A DNA stretch of 64,000 nucleotides from Leclercia adecarboxylata (GTDB lineage Bacteria; Pseudomonadota; Gammaproteobacteria; Enterobacterales; Enterobacteriaceae): positions 28,070 to 92,069 of the forward strand of contig DERO01000036.1 of assembly GCA_002360945.1 (NCBI GenBank). The letters are read 5' to 3'. The translations under genes were made by a program, and so were the position numbers. Within the stretch, counting starts at the first letter, position 1. Each line of letters begins with the position of its first letter. The notes under the pieces are model-generated. The model ran no database searches, was not told the DNA's origin, and saw only the letters and a program-made list of their open reading frames with translations. Shown one piece after another: positions 46,594 through 57,050 of this stretch.

Positions 46594-48549
46594 ATGTCCA
46601 TAATGGAACCCGACCTGCACAAACTGAAAATCAGCGACCCGTTTCTGGGCCAGTACCAACAGCTGGTGCGCGATGTGGTTATCCCCTACCAGTGGGATGC
46701 CCTGAACGATCGCATCACCGAGGCCGAACCGAGCCATGCGATCGCCAACTTCCGCATCGCCGCAGGCCAGCAGAGCGGTGAATTTTACGGGATGGTCTTT
46801 CAGGACAGCGACGTGGCGAAATGGCTCGAGGCGGTTGCCTGGTCGCTGTGCCAGAAGCCTGACCCAACGCTTGAAAAGACCGCCGATGAGGTGATCGACC
46901 TGGTGGCCGCCGCGCAGTGCGACGATGGCTATCTGAATACGTACTTTACGGTAAAAGCCCCGGACGAGCGCTGGACGAACCTGGCGGAGTGCCATGAGCT
47001 GTACTGCGCCGGACACATGATTGAAGCGGGCGTCGCGTACTTCCAGGGCACCGGCAAGCGCCGTCTGCTGGAAGTGGTCTGCAAGCTGGCCGACCATATC
47101 GACAGCGTCTTTGGCCCGAGTGAGCAGCAGCTGCACGGCTATCCGGGCCACCCGGAAATTGAGCTGGCCCTGATGCGCCTGTTTGATGTCACCCAGGAGC
47201 CCCGCTACCTGGCGCTGGTGAAATATTTCGTCGAGCAGCGCGGGACCCAGCCGCACTTCTACGATATCGAATACGAAAAGCGCGGCAAAACCTCATACTG
47301 GAACACCTACGGCCCGGCGTGGATGGTGCAGGACAAAGCCTACAGCCAGGCGCATCAGCCCTTGGCCGAACAGCAAACGGCCATCGGTCACGCGGTGCGC
47401 TTCGTCTATCTGATGACCGGCGTCGCGCACCTGGCCCGCCTGAGCCAGGACGAAAGCAAGCGCCAGGACTGCCTGCGTTTGTGGAACAACATGGCCCAGC
47501 GCCAGCTGTATATCACCGGTGGGATTGGCTCCCAGAGCAGCGGTGAAGCCTTCAGCAGCGATTACGATCTGCCGAATGACACCGTTTATGCCGAGAGCTG
47601 CGCCTCAATCGGCCTGATGATGTTCGCCCGGCGCATGCTGGAGATGGAGGCCAACAGCCAGTACGCCGACGTGATGGAGCGGGCGCTGTACAACACCGTC
47701 CTCGGCGGCATGGCGCTGGACGGGAAGCACTTCTTCTACGTCAACCCGCTGGAAGTGCATCCAAAGTCGCTGAAGTTTAACCATATCTACGATCACGTGA
47801 AGCCGGTTCGCCAGCGCTGGTTCGGCTGCGCCTGTTGCCCGCCGAACATCGCCCGGGTGCTGACCTCAATCGGTCACTACCTCTATACCGTCCGTGAAGA
47901 TGCGCTGTTTATCAACCTCTATATCGGCAACAGCATGGCCTTCCCGGTGGGCGACCAGGAACTACAGGTGCGCATCAGCGGCAACTACCCTTGGCAGGAG
48001 CAGGTCAGTATCGAGATCGCTTCACCGGTAGCAATCGACCATACCCTGGCGCTACGTCTGCCGGACTGGTGCGATAACCCACAGCTGACCCTGAACGGCG
48101 AAGCGGTCACCGGCGAGGTGCGCCAGGGTTATCTCTACCTGACCCGCCGCTGGCAGGAGGGCGACAAGCTGCAGTTAACCCTGCCGATGCCGGTGCGTCG
48201 GGTTTACGGGAATCCCCAGGTACGCCAGCAGGCCGGGAAAGTGGCGATTCAGCGCGGGCCGCTGGTCTACTGTCTCGAAGAGGCGGATAACGGCGCCGGG
48301 CTGCATAACCTGACCCTGCCCGCCGATAGCGAATTTAAGCTCGTGGAAGGAAAAGGGATTTTTGCCCACAAGGTGCTGATCCAGACCCAGGGTTATGCCC
48401 GCCACGCCGCGAACGCAGAACAGCAACCGCTGTGGCAGTACGATCGCGCCCCGACCACGCAGCAGGCGCAGACTCTGACCTTTATTCCGTGGTTTAGCTG
48501 GGCGAACCGCGGCGAGGGGGAGATGCGCATCTGGGTGGATGAGGCGTAA
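46594..48549 (+). CDS. GH127 beta-L-arabinofuranosidase
   Basis: 651 residues of the GH127 (DUF1680) family. Start 46594 has SD TGAGGAG. Compared with Bifidobacterium HypBA1 (658 aa), the active-site set is complete and nearly co-linear: Glu318 (HypBA1 Glu322, acid/base), Glu334 and Cys336 in YAESCASIG (Glu338, Cys340), and Cys414-Cys415 in GCACCPPN (Cys417 nucleophile, Cys418). It has no signal peptide, so hydrolysis is cytoplasmic after uptake. It probably releases L-arabinose from beta-L-arabinofuranosides such as hydroxyproline-linked plant arabinans. Residue matching is from memory. Confidence 0.87.
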   Translation: MSIMEPDLHKLKISDPFLGQYQQLVRDVVIPYQWDALNDRITEAEPSHAIANFRIAAGQQSGEFYGMVFQDSDVAKWLEAVAWSLCQKPDPTLEKTADEVIDLVAAAQCDDGYLNTYFTVKAPDERWTNLAECHELYCAGHMIEAGVAYFQGTGKRRLLEVVCKLADHIDSVFGPSEQQLHGYPGHPEIELALMRLFDVTQEPRYLALVKYFVEQRGTQPHFYDIEYEKRGKTSYWNTYGPAWMVQDKAYSQAHQPLAEQQTAIGHAVRFVYLMTGVAHLARLSQDESKRQDCLRLWNNMAQRQLYITGGIGSQSSGEAFSSDYDLPNDTVYAESCASIGLMMFARRMLEMEANSQYADVMERALYNTVLGGMALDGKHFFYVNPLEVHPKSLKFNHIYDHVKPVRQRWFGCACCPPNIARVLTSIGHYLYTVREDALFINLYIGNSMAFPVGDQELQVRISGNYPWQEQVSIEIASPVAIDHTLALRLPDWCDNPQLTLNGEAVTGEVRQGYLYLTRRWQEGDKLQLTLPMPVRRVYGNPQVRQQAGKVAIQRGPLVYCLEEADNGAGLHNLTLPADSEFKLVEGKGIFAHKVLIQTQGYARHAANAEQQPLWQYDRAPTTQQAQTLTFIPWFSWANRGEGEMRIWVDEA

Positions 48550-48565
48550 GAAGAAAACGATTGAG

Positions 48566-48589
48566 TCTGCCCTCGTCCCTGAGGGCAGA
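48566..48589. terminator. Hairpin between the GH127 gene and yiaT
   Basis: TCTGCCCTC / GAGGGCAGA, a perfect 9-bp stem with a 6-nt loop between the two convergent stops. Only weak T runs flank it, so termination efficiency is uncertain. Confidence 0.7.
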
Positions 48590-48599
48590 TTGCTGAAAA

Positions 48600-49340
48600 T
48601 CAGAACTTCCAGGAGAGACCGGTCATCAGCGCGAAGCTGTCGTCACGGTCGATCATTGGGCTGTTTTTCACCTCGTCAGGCAGTACGGTATAGACTGCGC
48701 TGGCGTTCAGATAGAGGTTCTGCGTCAGCTGATATTTCGCCGCCACGCCCACGTACGGCGTCACGGTTTCGCTGGCGGTGTACTGCTGCAGACCGCTGCG
48801 ACGGGACTCTTTCTCAGAGACGCCGTAGTAGTAATCGTTGAAGCTGTCGTCATAGTAGAATACCCCCACTGACGGCGTCAGGGTCAGGCGCTCCATGCGG
48901 ATCGGACGGAAGTAAGACATCTCGCCTACCACGCCGCCGCTCTCGTCCATCGCATCGGCCGCCAGGGCAAACTTCAGGCTCCCCCAGCTTTCGTGACGAT
49001 AGTACGCCCCGCCCAGCATCGCGGAGGCTTTACGCTCATCCAACTGCTTCATCGCATGGTCGTCGTTATCTTCCGGGTCGAAATGCAGCGGCATCCAGGA
49101 GGCGGTCAGGCTGAGTTCGTTTTTGCCATCTTTCCAGACGATCCAGCCGCCGGTGGTCTGTCGCACGTAGAAGTGCTCGCCTTCGTAGCTGATTAACGGG
49201 ACGGCGGAGACATTTTCGTTATAGCCTTTATAGGGTGATTCATTAAAAACTGCGCCAGCGCCAACGGAAAAGTCATCGGCCATTACGGGCATTGCCGTAA
49301 ATAACGTGGCCGCGATGAGTAAATTCTTTTTAAACTTCAT
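48600..49340 (-). CDS. yiaT: MipA/OmpV-family outer membrane protein YiaT
   Basis: 246 residues, the E. coli length. Signal peptide ends MPVMA near residue 21; the rest alternates beta-strands, ending in GLSWKF with a terminal Phe typical of outer-membrane barrels. Start 49340 fits the family; 40 further open codons upstream lack homology. A role in sugar or solute passage is assumed but not shown. It is divergent from the LysR-type gene yiaU. Confidence 0.9.
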   Translation of the reverse strand: MKFKKNLLIAATLFTAMPVMADDFSVGAGAVFNESPYKGYNENVSAVPLISYEGEHFYVRQTTGGWIVWKDGKNELSLTASWMPLHFDPEDNDDHAMKQLDERKASAMLGGAYYRHESWGSLKFALAADAMDESGGVVGEMSYFRPIRMERLTLTPSVGVFYYDDSFNDYYYGVSEKESRRSGLQQYTASETVTPYVGVAAKYQLTQNLYLNASAVYTVLPDEVKNSPMIDRDDSFALMTGLSWKF

Positions 49341-49459
49341 TGTTTGTAATCCATTAAATGTCATACGACGCCGCGCATAATAATGGTTACAAAAATCGCG
49401 ATGCAACGCGGTTATTTGTATAATATTATATATAAATTCATATAGATGGACGTCCGGCA

Positions 49460-50449
49460 ATGAACAAGCAGCAAATCAAACCGCGAGAATTAAAAATTAT
49501 TTCCGTCATTGCCGCGACCCACAGCATTGGTGATGCGGCTGCATTGCTGGGAATGGCTCAGGCTAACGTCAGTAAATATCTTGCTGATTTCGAAACCCGC
49601 GTCGGCCTGAAGGTATTTGAGCGCACCACCCGCCACCTGGCACTGACCCAGTTCGGTGAATCCTTGCTGCCGTTCATCGACGCATCGCTGGAAAAAAACG
49701 AGCAACTGATTAATTTTATTGCTGATTATAAACACGAAAAACGCGGAAAGGTCACTATCTATGCCCCGTCGGGGATCGTCACTTATCTGGCTCGCCACGT
49801 GGTTCATGAGATCGACAATATTGGTGATATCCGTATTAGCCTGAAAACCTACAACCTGGACCGGAATGAATTTTTCGAAGGGGTCACCTTTCCCGACGAT
49901 TGCGATATTTTAATTACCTATGCGCAACCTAAAGATGAAAACCTGGTCGCCAGCACCTTAACAAAATATTCTGTTACCGCTTTCGCTACCCCTGAATATA
50001 TTAAAAAGCACCCTATTAATCATCCTGACGATCTTATTAATCACTCCTGCATTCTTATCGACTCAATGATCATCGATGACGCTAACATCTGGCGTTTTCG
50101 CGCGAATAATAGCGAGCAGGTGCTCGATTATAAAGTCACGGGTAACTATATTTGCGACAACACCCAGACGGCGCTGGAGCTGGCCCGCAATCATCTGGGG
50201 ATCGTCTTTGCGCCAAAAGAGAGTCTGCTCCGGGAGATAGAACAGGGCACAATGGTGCCCTGCTTCACCCATCAGGAGGAGTGGTGGCTGGATCTGGTGG
50301 CGATCTTCCGCAAACGTGACTATCAGCCGTGGCGGGTGCAGTTTGTGCTGGACGGGGTACTGAATACCCTGCGTAGGCAGATTGAGCAGGCCGCGCTGGG
50401 GCGGCCTGCTCTGGACAATCAGAACAGTCCCAGGGGTTTATCGGAATAG
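49460..50449 (+). CDS. yiaU: LysR-type regulator YiaU
   Basis: 329 residues. N-terminal LysR winged helix ([32 protein letters not shown]-recognition about 25-45) and a C-terminal effector domain (about 100-310). It probably controls the divergent yiaT across a 119-nt A/T-rich intergenic region. The coding end overlaps the end of aldB on the other strand by 31 nt. Confidence 0.88.
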   Translation: MNKQQIKPRELKIISVIAATHSIGDAAALLGMAQANVSKYLADFETRVGLKVFERTTRHLALTQFGESLLPFIDASLEKNEQLINFIADYKHEKRGKVTIYAPSGIVTYLARHVVHEIDNIGDIRISLKTYNLDRNEFFEGVTFPDDCDILITYAQPKDENLVASTLTKYSVTAFATPEYIKKHPINHPDDLINHSCILIDSMIIDDANIWRFRANNSEQVLDYKVTGNYICDNTQTALELARNHLGIVFAPKESLLREIEQGTMVPCFTHQEEWWLDLVAIFRKRDYQPWRVQFVLDGVLNTLRRQIEQAALGRPALDNQNSPRGLSE

Positions 50450-51957
50450 CTGACCAGCAGGCATTTGGTCTGCTGGTAATGCTCCAGCATCATCTTGTGG
50501 GTTTCACGGCCAATACCCGACTGTTTGTATCCGCCAAACGCGGCATGGGCCGGGTAAGCATGGTAGCAGTTGGTCCACACGCGCCCGGCCTGGATCCCGC
50601 GCCCCATCTGATACGCCAGATTGCCGTTACGGCTCCAGACCCCCGCTCCCAGGCCATACTGCGAGTCGTTGGCCAGCTCCAGCGCCTCCTCCATGGTTTT
50701 GAAGGTCGTCACCGCCAGCACCGGGCCGAAGATCTCCTCCTGGAAAACGCGCATGTTGTTTTTGCCGGACAGGATCGTCGGCTCGAGGTAATAACCCTCT
50801 TTCAGCTCACCGTCCAGCTGCTTGCGCCGCCCGCCGGTTAAGAGTTCGGCCCCCTCTTTCTTACCGATATCGATATAGTTGAGGATGGTCTCCAGCTGAC
50901 CGTGCGACACCTGGGCCCCCATCTGGGTGACGCTGTCCAGCGGGTTGCCGCTGCGGATCGACTCCACGCGACGGATGGCGCGCTCCATAAAGCGCTCGTA
51001 GATCGACTCCTGTACCAGCGCCCGGCTTGGGCAGGTGCAGACTTCGCCCTGGTTAAAGGCAAAGAGGGCAAACCCTTCCAGCGCCTTATCAAAGAAGGCA
51101 TCCTCTTCGTCCATCACGTCGGCAAAGAAGATGTTCGGCGATTTGCCGCCCAGCTCCAGCGTCACCGGAATGATGTTCTGGGTAGCGTACTGCATGATCT
51201 GCTGGCCCACTTCGGTGGAGCCGGTAAAGGCCACTTTGGCGATCCGTTTGGAGGTCGCCAGATATTCACCGATTTCGCCCCCCGCGCCGTTGACCACGTT
51301 CACCACCCCTGGCGGGAGCAGGTCGCCCACCACTTCCATCAGCAGCAGGATCGACAGCGGCGTTAAGCGCGCCGGTTTCAGTATCACGCAGTTCCCGGCT
51401 GCCAGCGCGGGCGCCATTTTCCACGCGGCCATCAGCAGGGGGAAGTTCCACGGGATGATCTGCCCGACCACGCCCAGCGGCTCATGGAAGTGATAGGCGA
51501 CGGTATCTTTGTCCACCTCGCTGATGCCGCCCTCCTGGGCACGAATACAGGAGGCGAAATAGCGGAAGTGGTCGATCGCCAGCGGCACGTCGGCGGCCAG
51601 GGTTTCGCGGATCGGCTTCCCGTTATCCCAGGTCTCGGCCGTGGCCAGCAACTCCAGGTTCTGCTCCATGCGATCGGCAATTTTAAACAGGATCGCCGCG
51701 CGATCCTGCACCGAGGTATGGGCCCATTTCTCTTTGATCTTGTGGGCGGCATCCAGCGCCAGATCGATATCGCGCTTGCCGGAGCTGGCGATTTCGCACA
51801 GCGGCTGGCCGGTCACCGGGGTCAGGTTCTGGTAATACTCGCCGTCGGCCGGGGGAACCCAGTCGCCGCCGATAAAGTTGTCATAACGGGCTTTCAGTTT
51901 GAGGGGGAAACCATATTCGCCGGGCAGGATACGTGCTGAGGGAGGGTTATTCGTCAT
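50419..51957 (-). CDS. aldB: Aldehyde dehydrogenase B
   Basis: NADP-dependent acetaldehyde dehydrogenase, stationary-phase and CRP controlled in E. coli. 512 residues from 51957, the E. coli length; the 31-codon open extension upstream has no homology. Catalytic Cys in [12 protein letters not shown] and Glu in [12 protein letters not shown]; nucleotide motif GSTEVGQQI. Nearly identical to the E. coli protein over its whole length. Confidence 0.97.
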   Translation of the reverse strand: MTNNPPSARILPGEYGFPLKLKARYDNFIGGDWVPPADGEYYQNLTPVTGQPLCEIASSGKRDIDLALDAAHKIKEKWAHTSVQDRAAILFKIADRMEQNLELLATAETWDNGKPIRETLAADVPLAIDHFRYFASCIRAQEGGISEVDKDTVAYHFHEPLGVVGQIIPWNFPLLMAAWKMAPALAAGNCVILKPARLTPLSILLLMEVVGDLLPPGVVNVVNGAGGEIGEYLATSKRIAKVAFTGSTEVGQQIMQYATQNIIPVTLELGGKSPNIFFADVMDEEDAFFDKALEGFALFAFNQGEVCTCPSRALVQESIYERFMERAIRRVESIRSGNPLDSVTQMGAQVSHGQLETILNYIDIGKKEGAELLTGGRRKQLDGELKEGYYLEPTILSGKNNMRVFQEEIFGPVLAVTTFKTMEEALELANDSQYGLGAGVWSRNGNLAYQMGRGIQAGRVWTNCYHAYPAHAAFGGYKQSGIGRETHKMMLEHYQQTKCLLVSYSDKPLGLF

Positions 51958-52123
51958 GACTGTCTCCTTGGGTGAAGTGTCCTTCAAAGGTAGACCGCGG
52001 CGGTGAAAATATCGCCAGCCGTCGCCTGCTTTGCGAGCCCCTTCACGCATTACCTTACTTTACGTTTGGTTTTCTGCCCTGAGCCATACTTAAAGTGCAC
52101 AACTCTGGCAGAGGGAAGGATAA

Positions 52124-53011
52124 ATGCGGCTTTTTATCGGCTTCGACGTGGGCGGAACCCACATTAAACACGGCGTGATTGACGAGGACGGAAACGAACT
52201 CGCCACCGATCAATTTGATACGCCGGAGGATGAAGAGAGCTTTAAGCAGCGGTGGCGCGAGGTGGTCGAAGCGTACCAGAAAGAACATGAGATTACGGCG
52301 ATCGGCGTAAGCATCCCCGGCCACATTAATACCCATACCGGCGACGCCGCAAAGGCGGGCGCGCTGGAGTATCTGGACAACGTCAACCTGTACGCGCTCT
52401 TCGCGGAGCTGACCGACCTGCCGCTGGTGGCCGACAATGACGCCAGCTGTGCCGCCCTCGGCGAACGCTGGCGCGGCGCAGGACGAGACTATGAGAATTT
52501 TGTCTGCATGACCCTCGGCACCGGGATCGGCGGCGGCATTGTGCTCGGGGGCGATCTTTATCGCGGCTCGCACTACCGCGCCGGGGAGTTCGGAGTCATC
52601 CCGGTCGGCAAACACGGCGAAGGGATGCATGAGGTGGCCTCTGCCAAAGGGCTGATGGAGACCTGCCGCCGGGCGCTGGGGGTGTCCGGGGAGGATATGC
52701 CGAAAGGCGAAGAGCTGTTCGAGCGGATGGAGAACGATCTGCACCTGCGCGAAGCGGTGGAAGAGTGGGCCCTGTTTCTTGCCCGCGGGGTCTATAGCGT
52801 CATCTCAATGTTCGACCCGCAGGTAGTGCTGATCGGCGGCGGCATCAGCGAGCAGGAGAAAATCTATACGCTGCTCGACAAACACCTGCAAACCTTTGAA
52901 GAGTGGGACGCGCTGCAGGTGCCCATCCTGCCCTGCCAGCTGGGTAACCAGGCGGGCAGGCTGGGCGCCGTATGGCTGGCGAAAAAGAAGTTCGCCAGCA
53001 AGAAGGATTAA
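52124..53011 (+). CDS. ROK-family sugar kinase
   Basis: 295 residues. ATP-phosphate motif FDVGGTHIKHG at residues 6-16, substrate motif GVSIPGHIN, catalytic Asp in VADNDASCAALGE, and adenosine motif TLGTGIGGGIV. The family zinc motif CxCGxxGCxE is absent (the equivalent region reads YRAGEFGVIPVGKHGEGMHEVAS), as in some beta-glucoside kinases such as Klebsiella BglK. Substrate unknown: a hexose or 6-phospho-glycoside precursor is plausible. In K-12 this slot holds yiaY. It overlaps the selB 3' end by 4 nt. Confidence 0.8.
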   Translation: MRLFIGFDVGGTHIKHGVIDEDGNELATDQFDTPEDEESFKQRWREVVEAYQKEHEITAIGVSIPGHINTHTGDAAKAGALEYLDNVNLYALFAELTDLPLVADNDASCAALGERWRGAGRDYENFVCMTLGTGIGGGIVLGGDLYRGSHYRAGEFGVIPVGKHGEGMHEVASAKGLMETCRRALGVSGEDMPKGEELFERMENDLHLREAVEEWALFLARGVYSVISMFDPQVVLIGGGISEQEKIYTLLDKHLQTFEEWDALQVPILPCQLGNQAGRLGAVWLAKKKFASKKD

Positions 53012-54864
53012 CGCTGCTGCCCCTCATCGGCAAAGAGCAGCGCATCCCGCAGGAGGTGATCGTTACCACGGCGGCGGGTAAAGCCAATGCGGTTGAAGTA
53101 CTCGAGGATCTGGATCGCCAGCTTACGCCCGACGTTCAGCCGGTCGCGGAAATCCGCCGCGCAGGTGGAGCCGCGCTCATGGTCCAGCGCGCGGATCAGG
53201 TTGGCGAAGGTGACGATCCGGTGGTGGCGGTAGTAGCGGTCTTTGACGATCGCGGTGATCAGCCCCTGCTGCGCCGCATGCTTCAGCACCTGACGCATGG
53301 TCTGCTCATCGGTGGCGGTTTCACGGGCCAGGTCGCGCACCCACCAGGGTTCATCGCCAAACAGCGCGTCCGCTTTTTCCCAGATGGCCTGCTGCGCCGG
53401 GGTAAAGCCCGCCTTGTGATCCGGCAGGTGCAGCCAGCCGTGGTAGCTTTGCAGCTCCCCGCTCTCGCGCATCCGCTCGATCAGCAGCAGAACCAGAGCC
53501 TCATCCTCCATCGGCAGGGCCATGCGCCGCAGGCGCTCGCGCCCCGGACCGGGTTCATCCTGATGCTGTTGATGATAGGTCGCCAGCACCTCCAGAATTT
53601 TACGCTGCCAGCGCGCCGCGACAGCGGTGTTTAACAGGCTGGAACCGGCCTGGATAAACTCCGGCTGTTGGGTAAGCTGACGCAGCCCTTCCTTGCTAAG
53701 CTGGCGTGCCCAGCCGAACGCATCCAGGTTCACCGCCCCGCGCTCAAGATGCGCCAGCAGCGCAGCGCGATCGTCCGCCGCCGGGGCCAGCGTTGCCAGC
53801 CACTGCAGGTACTCCGACTTGCGCTTTCCGCGACGCGGCGGGTTGAGGGTAACCACCCGCGCCCCGGCGAGGGTGACGCGGGCAGAGATATCGCGCAGCA
53901 CCAGCCGATCGTTGTCGGCGAGCCACAGCGGGGTATCGAAGACCAGCTCCGCTAGCGCCCCCTCCAGCAGCGAGACGCGGCCGGTGACGTGGCTGGCGGC
54001 ATGGTGAATATGCAACGGCTGCCACTGGGCCAGCGGCACGTCGCCCTGCAGGGTGACTATCACACGCGTGGTCGGCTCCGGCGGCGCGTCGGCTAGCAGC
54101 CAGTCCCCGCGGTTCAGCTCCGCTTTTTCCGTGTCGCCTACCAGGTTCAGGGCAATGCGCTGTCCGGCATGAGCCTGTTCAACAGGCTGGTTTTGCGCGT
54201 GCAGGCCACGGATACGCACCGGCTTGTTGACTCCGGTCAGCCACAGGCTGTCGCCTACCCGCACTTCGCCCGACAGCGCCGTGCCGGTGACCACCAGACC
54301 GGCCCCTTTTACGGTAAAGGCCCGGTCGATAGCCAGACGGAAGCGGTGGTGATCCGCATGCTTGCGGGCCGGAAGCTGTTGCAGATGGGCGCGCAGCACA
54401 TCAATGCCCCGCCCCTCGGTAGCAACGGTGACGAAAAGCGTCGCATCGGCAAAGCCAAAGTCGCGCAGGGTGGCGAGCACCTCGTCGCGCACTGCCTCCA
54501 CCCGGGCGTCGTCGACGCGATCGGCTTTGGTCAGGGCCACCGTCAGCTGCGGGTTGCCGGTCAGCTGGAGGATCTGCAGGTGCTCGCGCGTCTGCGCCAT
54601 CACGCCGTCATCGCAGGCCACCACCAGCAGGGCGTGGTCGATCCCGCCGACACCGGCCAGCATGTTGGACAAAAACTTTTCGTGCCCCGGCACGTCGATA
54701 AATCCCAGCACCCGGCCATCCGGCTGGGGCCAGTAGGCATAACCCAGGTCGATGGTCATGCCGCGCTTTTTCTCTTCCGGCAGGCGGTCGGCGTTGACGC
54801 CGGTGATCGCCTGCAGCAGGGTGGTTTTGCCGTGGTCAACATGACCGGCGGTGGCAATAATCAT
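53008..54864 (-). CDS. selB: Selenocysteine-specific elongation factor SelB
   Basis: 618 residues (E. coli 614). EF-Tu-like GTPase at the N-terminus ([10 protein letters not shown] at 7-16, then DKLL-type Lys/Asp motif TKAD), followed by four winged-helix domains at the C-terminus that bind the SECIS hairpin in selenoprotein mRNAs. It delivers Sec-tRNA to UGA codons. Its start overlaps the selA stop by 4 nt, so the two are co-translated. Confidence 0.96.
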   Translation of the reverse strand: MIIATAGHVDHGKTTLLQAITGVNADRLPEEKKRGMTIDLGYAYWPQPDGRVLGFIDVPGHEKFLSNMLAGVGGIDHALLVVACDDGVMAQTREHLQILQLTGNPQLTVALTKADRVDDARVEAVRDEVLATLRDFGFADATLFVTVATEGRGIDVLRAHLQQLPARKHADHHRFRLAIDRAFTVKGAGLVVTGTALSGEVRVGDSLWLTGVNKPVRIRGLHAQNQPVEQAHAGQRIALNLVGDTEKAELNRGDWLLADAPPEPTTRVIVTLQGDVPLAQWQPLHIHHAASHVTGRVSLLEGALAELVFDTPLWLADNDRLVLRDISARVTLAGARVVTLNPPRRGKRKSEYLQWLATLAPAADDRAALLAHLERGAVNLDAFGWARQLSKEGLRQLTQQPEFIQAGSSLLNTAVAARWQRKILEVLATYHQQHQDEPGPGRERLRRMALPMEDEALVLLLIERMRESGELQSYHGWLHLPDHKAGFTPAQQAIWEKADALFGDEPWWVRDLARETATDEQTMRQVLKHAAQQGLITAIVKDRYYRHHRIVTFANLIRALDHERGSTCAADFRDRLNVGRKLAIQILEYFNRIGFTRRRGNDHLLRDALLFADEGQQR

Positions 54865-56246
54865 TTCAACAACATCTCCAGAAACTGTGCTTCATCTTCC
54901 AGACAGCGTAAATCCAGCCACAGGCGTCCATCCTTTATCCGGCCAAGCACCGGCACCGGCAGGGATCGCCAGCGTAACGCCAGCGCCTCCAGCTGTGCGC
55001 CGCGCCCGTCGCGTGGGGTAAAGGTCAGGGCCGCGCCCGGCAGGCGATCCACCGGCAGCGATCCGCTGCCCGGCTGGGACAGACACGCTTCCACGCGAAC
55101 CTCAAACTCAGGATAGTGCGGCGCGACCTCGGCCTGCAGCCGCTCCCCCTGATGATGGATCGCGGCGGCGTCGCGGCTCAACAGGCGCAACGTCGGTAAG
55201 CGTTCGGCCAGCGTCTCCGGGTGGAGATAGAGGCGCAAGGTGGCCTCCAGCGCGGCGAGGGTCATTTTATCCGCGCGCAGGGCGCGTTTCAGTGGGTGCT
55301 GTTGCAATCTGGCAATCAGGTCGCGCTTGCCGACGATAATCCCGGCCTGCGGACCGCCCAGCAGCTTGTCGCCCGAGAAGCTCACCAGGCTGACGCCAGC
55401 GGCAATTAACGCCTGCGGCATCGGCTCTTTCGGCAGGCCATAACGGCTGAGATCCACCAGCGAACCGCTGCCCAGATCGACCACCACTGGCACGTCCCTC
55501 TCCTGCCCGATGCGCACCAGATCCGCCTCGTCAACGGCACGGGTGAAGCCTTCAATATGGTAATTGCTGGTATGCACCTTCATCAGCAGGGCGGTGTTGT
55601 CATTGATGGCCGCGGCGTAGTCTCGCTCGTGGGTGCGGTTGGTGGTGCCCACTTCCCGCAGCTGGCACCCGGCCTGGGTCATCACGTCCGGGATGCGAAA
55701 CGCCCCGCCGATCTCCACCAGCTCACCCCGGGAAACAACCACTTCTTTACCGCTGGCGGTGGCGGCCAGCATCAGCAGCACCGCCGCAGCGTTGTTATTC
55801 ACAATGCAGGCATCTTCCGCGCCGGTAAGCTGGCACAGCAGCGCCGCCAGCGGGCGGTCACGGTGGCCGCGTCCGGCGCCGTCGAGATCGTACTCCAGCG
55901 TGACCGGCATCTGCATCGCCTGAGTAACCGCGGCGACCGCCTCCTGGGCCAGCAGCGCGCGCCCGAGATTGGTGTGCAGCACCGTGCCCGTCAGGTTGAT
56001 AACCGGGCGCAGGCCCGGTGCATCATCTCTCGCCAGCCGTTTTTCGGCCTCCTGCGCCCAGTCGTCACACCAGGCCGGGAGGCAGTTGTCGGCGCGGATC
56101 CCGGCGCGGGCTTCGTCCTGCAACAGGCGCAAAGTCTCGACCGTTCGGCTGTGGCCAAAGCGGGCAATAACGGAAGTAAGACGGGCGTCGCGAAGCAGAC
56201 GATCGGTCGCGGGAAGTTGGCTATAGAGAGCGTGCTGAGTAGTCAT
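54861..56246 (-). CDS. selA: L-seryl-tRNA(Sec) selenium transferase SelA
   Basis: Converts Ser-tRNA(Sec) to Sec-tRNA(Sec) with selenophosphate, PLP dependent. 461 residues (E. coli 463); start at 56246 gives [23 protein letters not shown] lysine is Lys294 in [14 protein letters not shown]. Conserved [23 protein letters not shown] motif is also present. Forms an operon with selB; selC is not in the window. Confidence 0.96.
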   Translation of the reverse strand: MTTQHALYSQLPATDRLLRDARLTSVIARFGHSRTVETLRLLQDEARAGIRADNCLPAWCDDWAQEAEKRLARDDAPGLRPVINLTGTVLHTNLGRALLAQEAVAAVTQAMQMPVTLEYDLDGAGRGHRDRPLAALLCQLTGAEDACIVNNNAAAVLLMLAATASGKEVVVSRGELVEIGGAFRIPDVMTQAGCQLREVGTTNRTHERDYAAAINDNTALLMKVHTSNYHIEGFTRAVDEADLVRIGQERDVPVVVDLGSGSLVDLSRYGLPKEPMPQALIAAGVSLVSFSGDKLLGGPQAGIIVGKRDLIARLQQHPLKRALRADKMTLAALEATLRLYLHPETLAERLPTLRLLSRDAAAIHHQGERLQAEVAPHYPEFEVRVEACLSQPGSGSLPVDRLPGAALTFTPRDGRGAQLEALALRWRSLPVPVLGRIKDGRLWLDLRCLEDEAQFLEMLLK

Positions 56247-56348
56247 GAAAGCGCCTGACGGTTGGGTATCTTCCCCCCTCCCGACGGGAGAGGGAGTCAA
56301 TGTCAGGGCGATTGTACCGCGTCCGGCAAGGAAGTGTTATCGACCACA

Positions 56349-56957
56349 TCAAGCCTTTGGCGGTTCGGTGCGGGCGAAGCTTTCACGCTGGAACAGCGTT
56401 TCCGCCAGTTTGACCAGCAGCGGGCGATCCACGCACCAGCCCGGCGAGACACGACGGAAATTGAGGTAGCCGATGGCGCAGGCAATAGCGATGGTCGCCA
56501 GGTTAACGCTGTCGGTGGCAATTTTTCCTTCGCGAATCAGCTGTTCACAGTGATCCAGACTGCGGGCGATTTTCTCCCGCTGACGCAGCAGCTCGCTCTC
56601 GGACTGCTGTGCCGCCGGACGCGCCTGCTCGCGCACCGAGGCCAGGGCCGCATCCATGATCCCGTCCGCCAGCGCCTCAATTTGGCGGATAGCCAGCGCA
56701 GCTTTAGGTTCACGGGGGATCATCGCCGGGGCGATATCCAGCAGCTCGATATAGCTGGCAATGATGGGCGAGTCGAACCAGTGCTCTCCGTCATCGGTCA
56801 CCAGCGCCGGGACTTTCCCCAGGGGATTGTACTGCGCGACCCCGGTATCAGCCTGATAGGGTTGTTCATTCACGAATTCAAAGGTGATGCCTTTCTCCAG
56901 CAGGAGAATGGAGATTTTACGCACGAAGGGACTGGTATAACTGCCGATGAGTTTCAT
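56349..56957 (-). CDS. yibF: Glutathione S-transferase-like protein YibF
   Basis: 202 residues, the E. coli length. N-terminal thioredoxin-fold domain ([20 protein letters not shown] to about 80, with the conserved [11 protein letters not shown]) and an all-helical C-terminal domain. A Ser, not Cys, occupies the glutathione-contact position SP/F. Substrate unknown. It lies upstream of selA on the same strand (102-nt gap) and may be co-transcribed, as in E. coli. Confidence 0.92.
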   Translation of the reverse strand: MKLIGSYTSPFVRKISILLLEKGITFEFVNEQPYQADTGVAQYNPLGKVPALVTDDGEHWFDSPIIASYIELLDIAPAMIPREPKAALAIRQIEALADGIMDAALASVREQARPAAQQSESELLRQREKIARSLDHCEQLIREGKIATDSVNLATIAIACAIGYLNFRRVSPGWCVDRPLLVKLAETLFQRESFARTEPPKA

Positions 56958-57002
56958 TGCCTGCTCCTTTTCCGCCAACAAAAGGATAAGTATGGCCCAG
57001 GC

Positions 57003-57040
57003 AAAGAAAAAAGGCAGGCATTGCGTATCGCATGCCTGCC
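57003..57040 (-). terminator. Terminator of the yibIH operon
   Basis: GGCAGGCAT / ATGCCTGCC stem with an inner GCG/CGC extension. On the minus strand it is followed by a T-rich tract. Lies just past the yibH stop. Confidence 0.88.
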
Positions 57041-57050
57041 CGGGAAGGGA

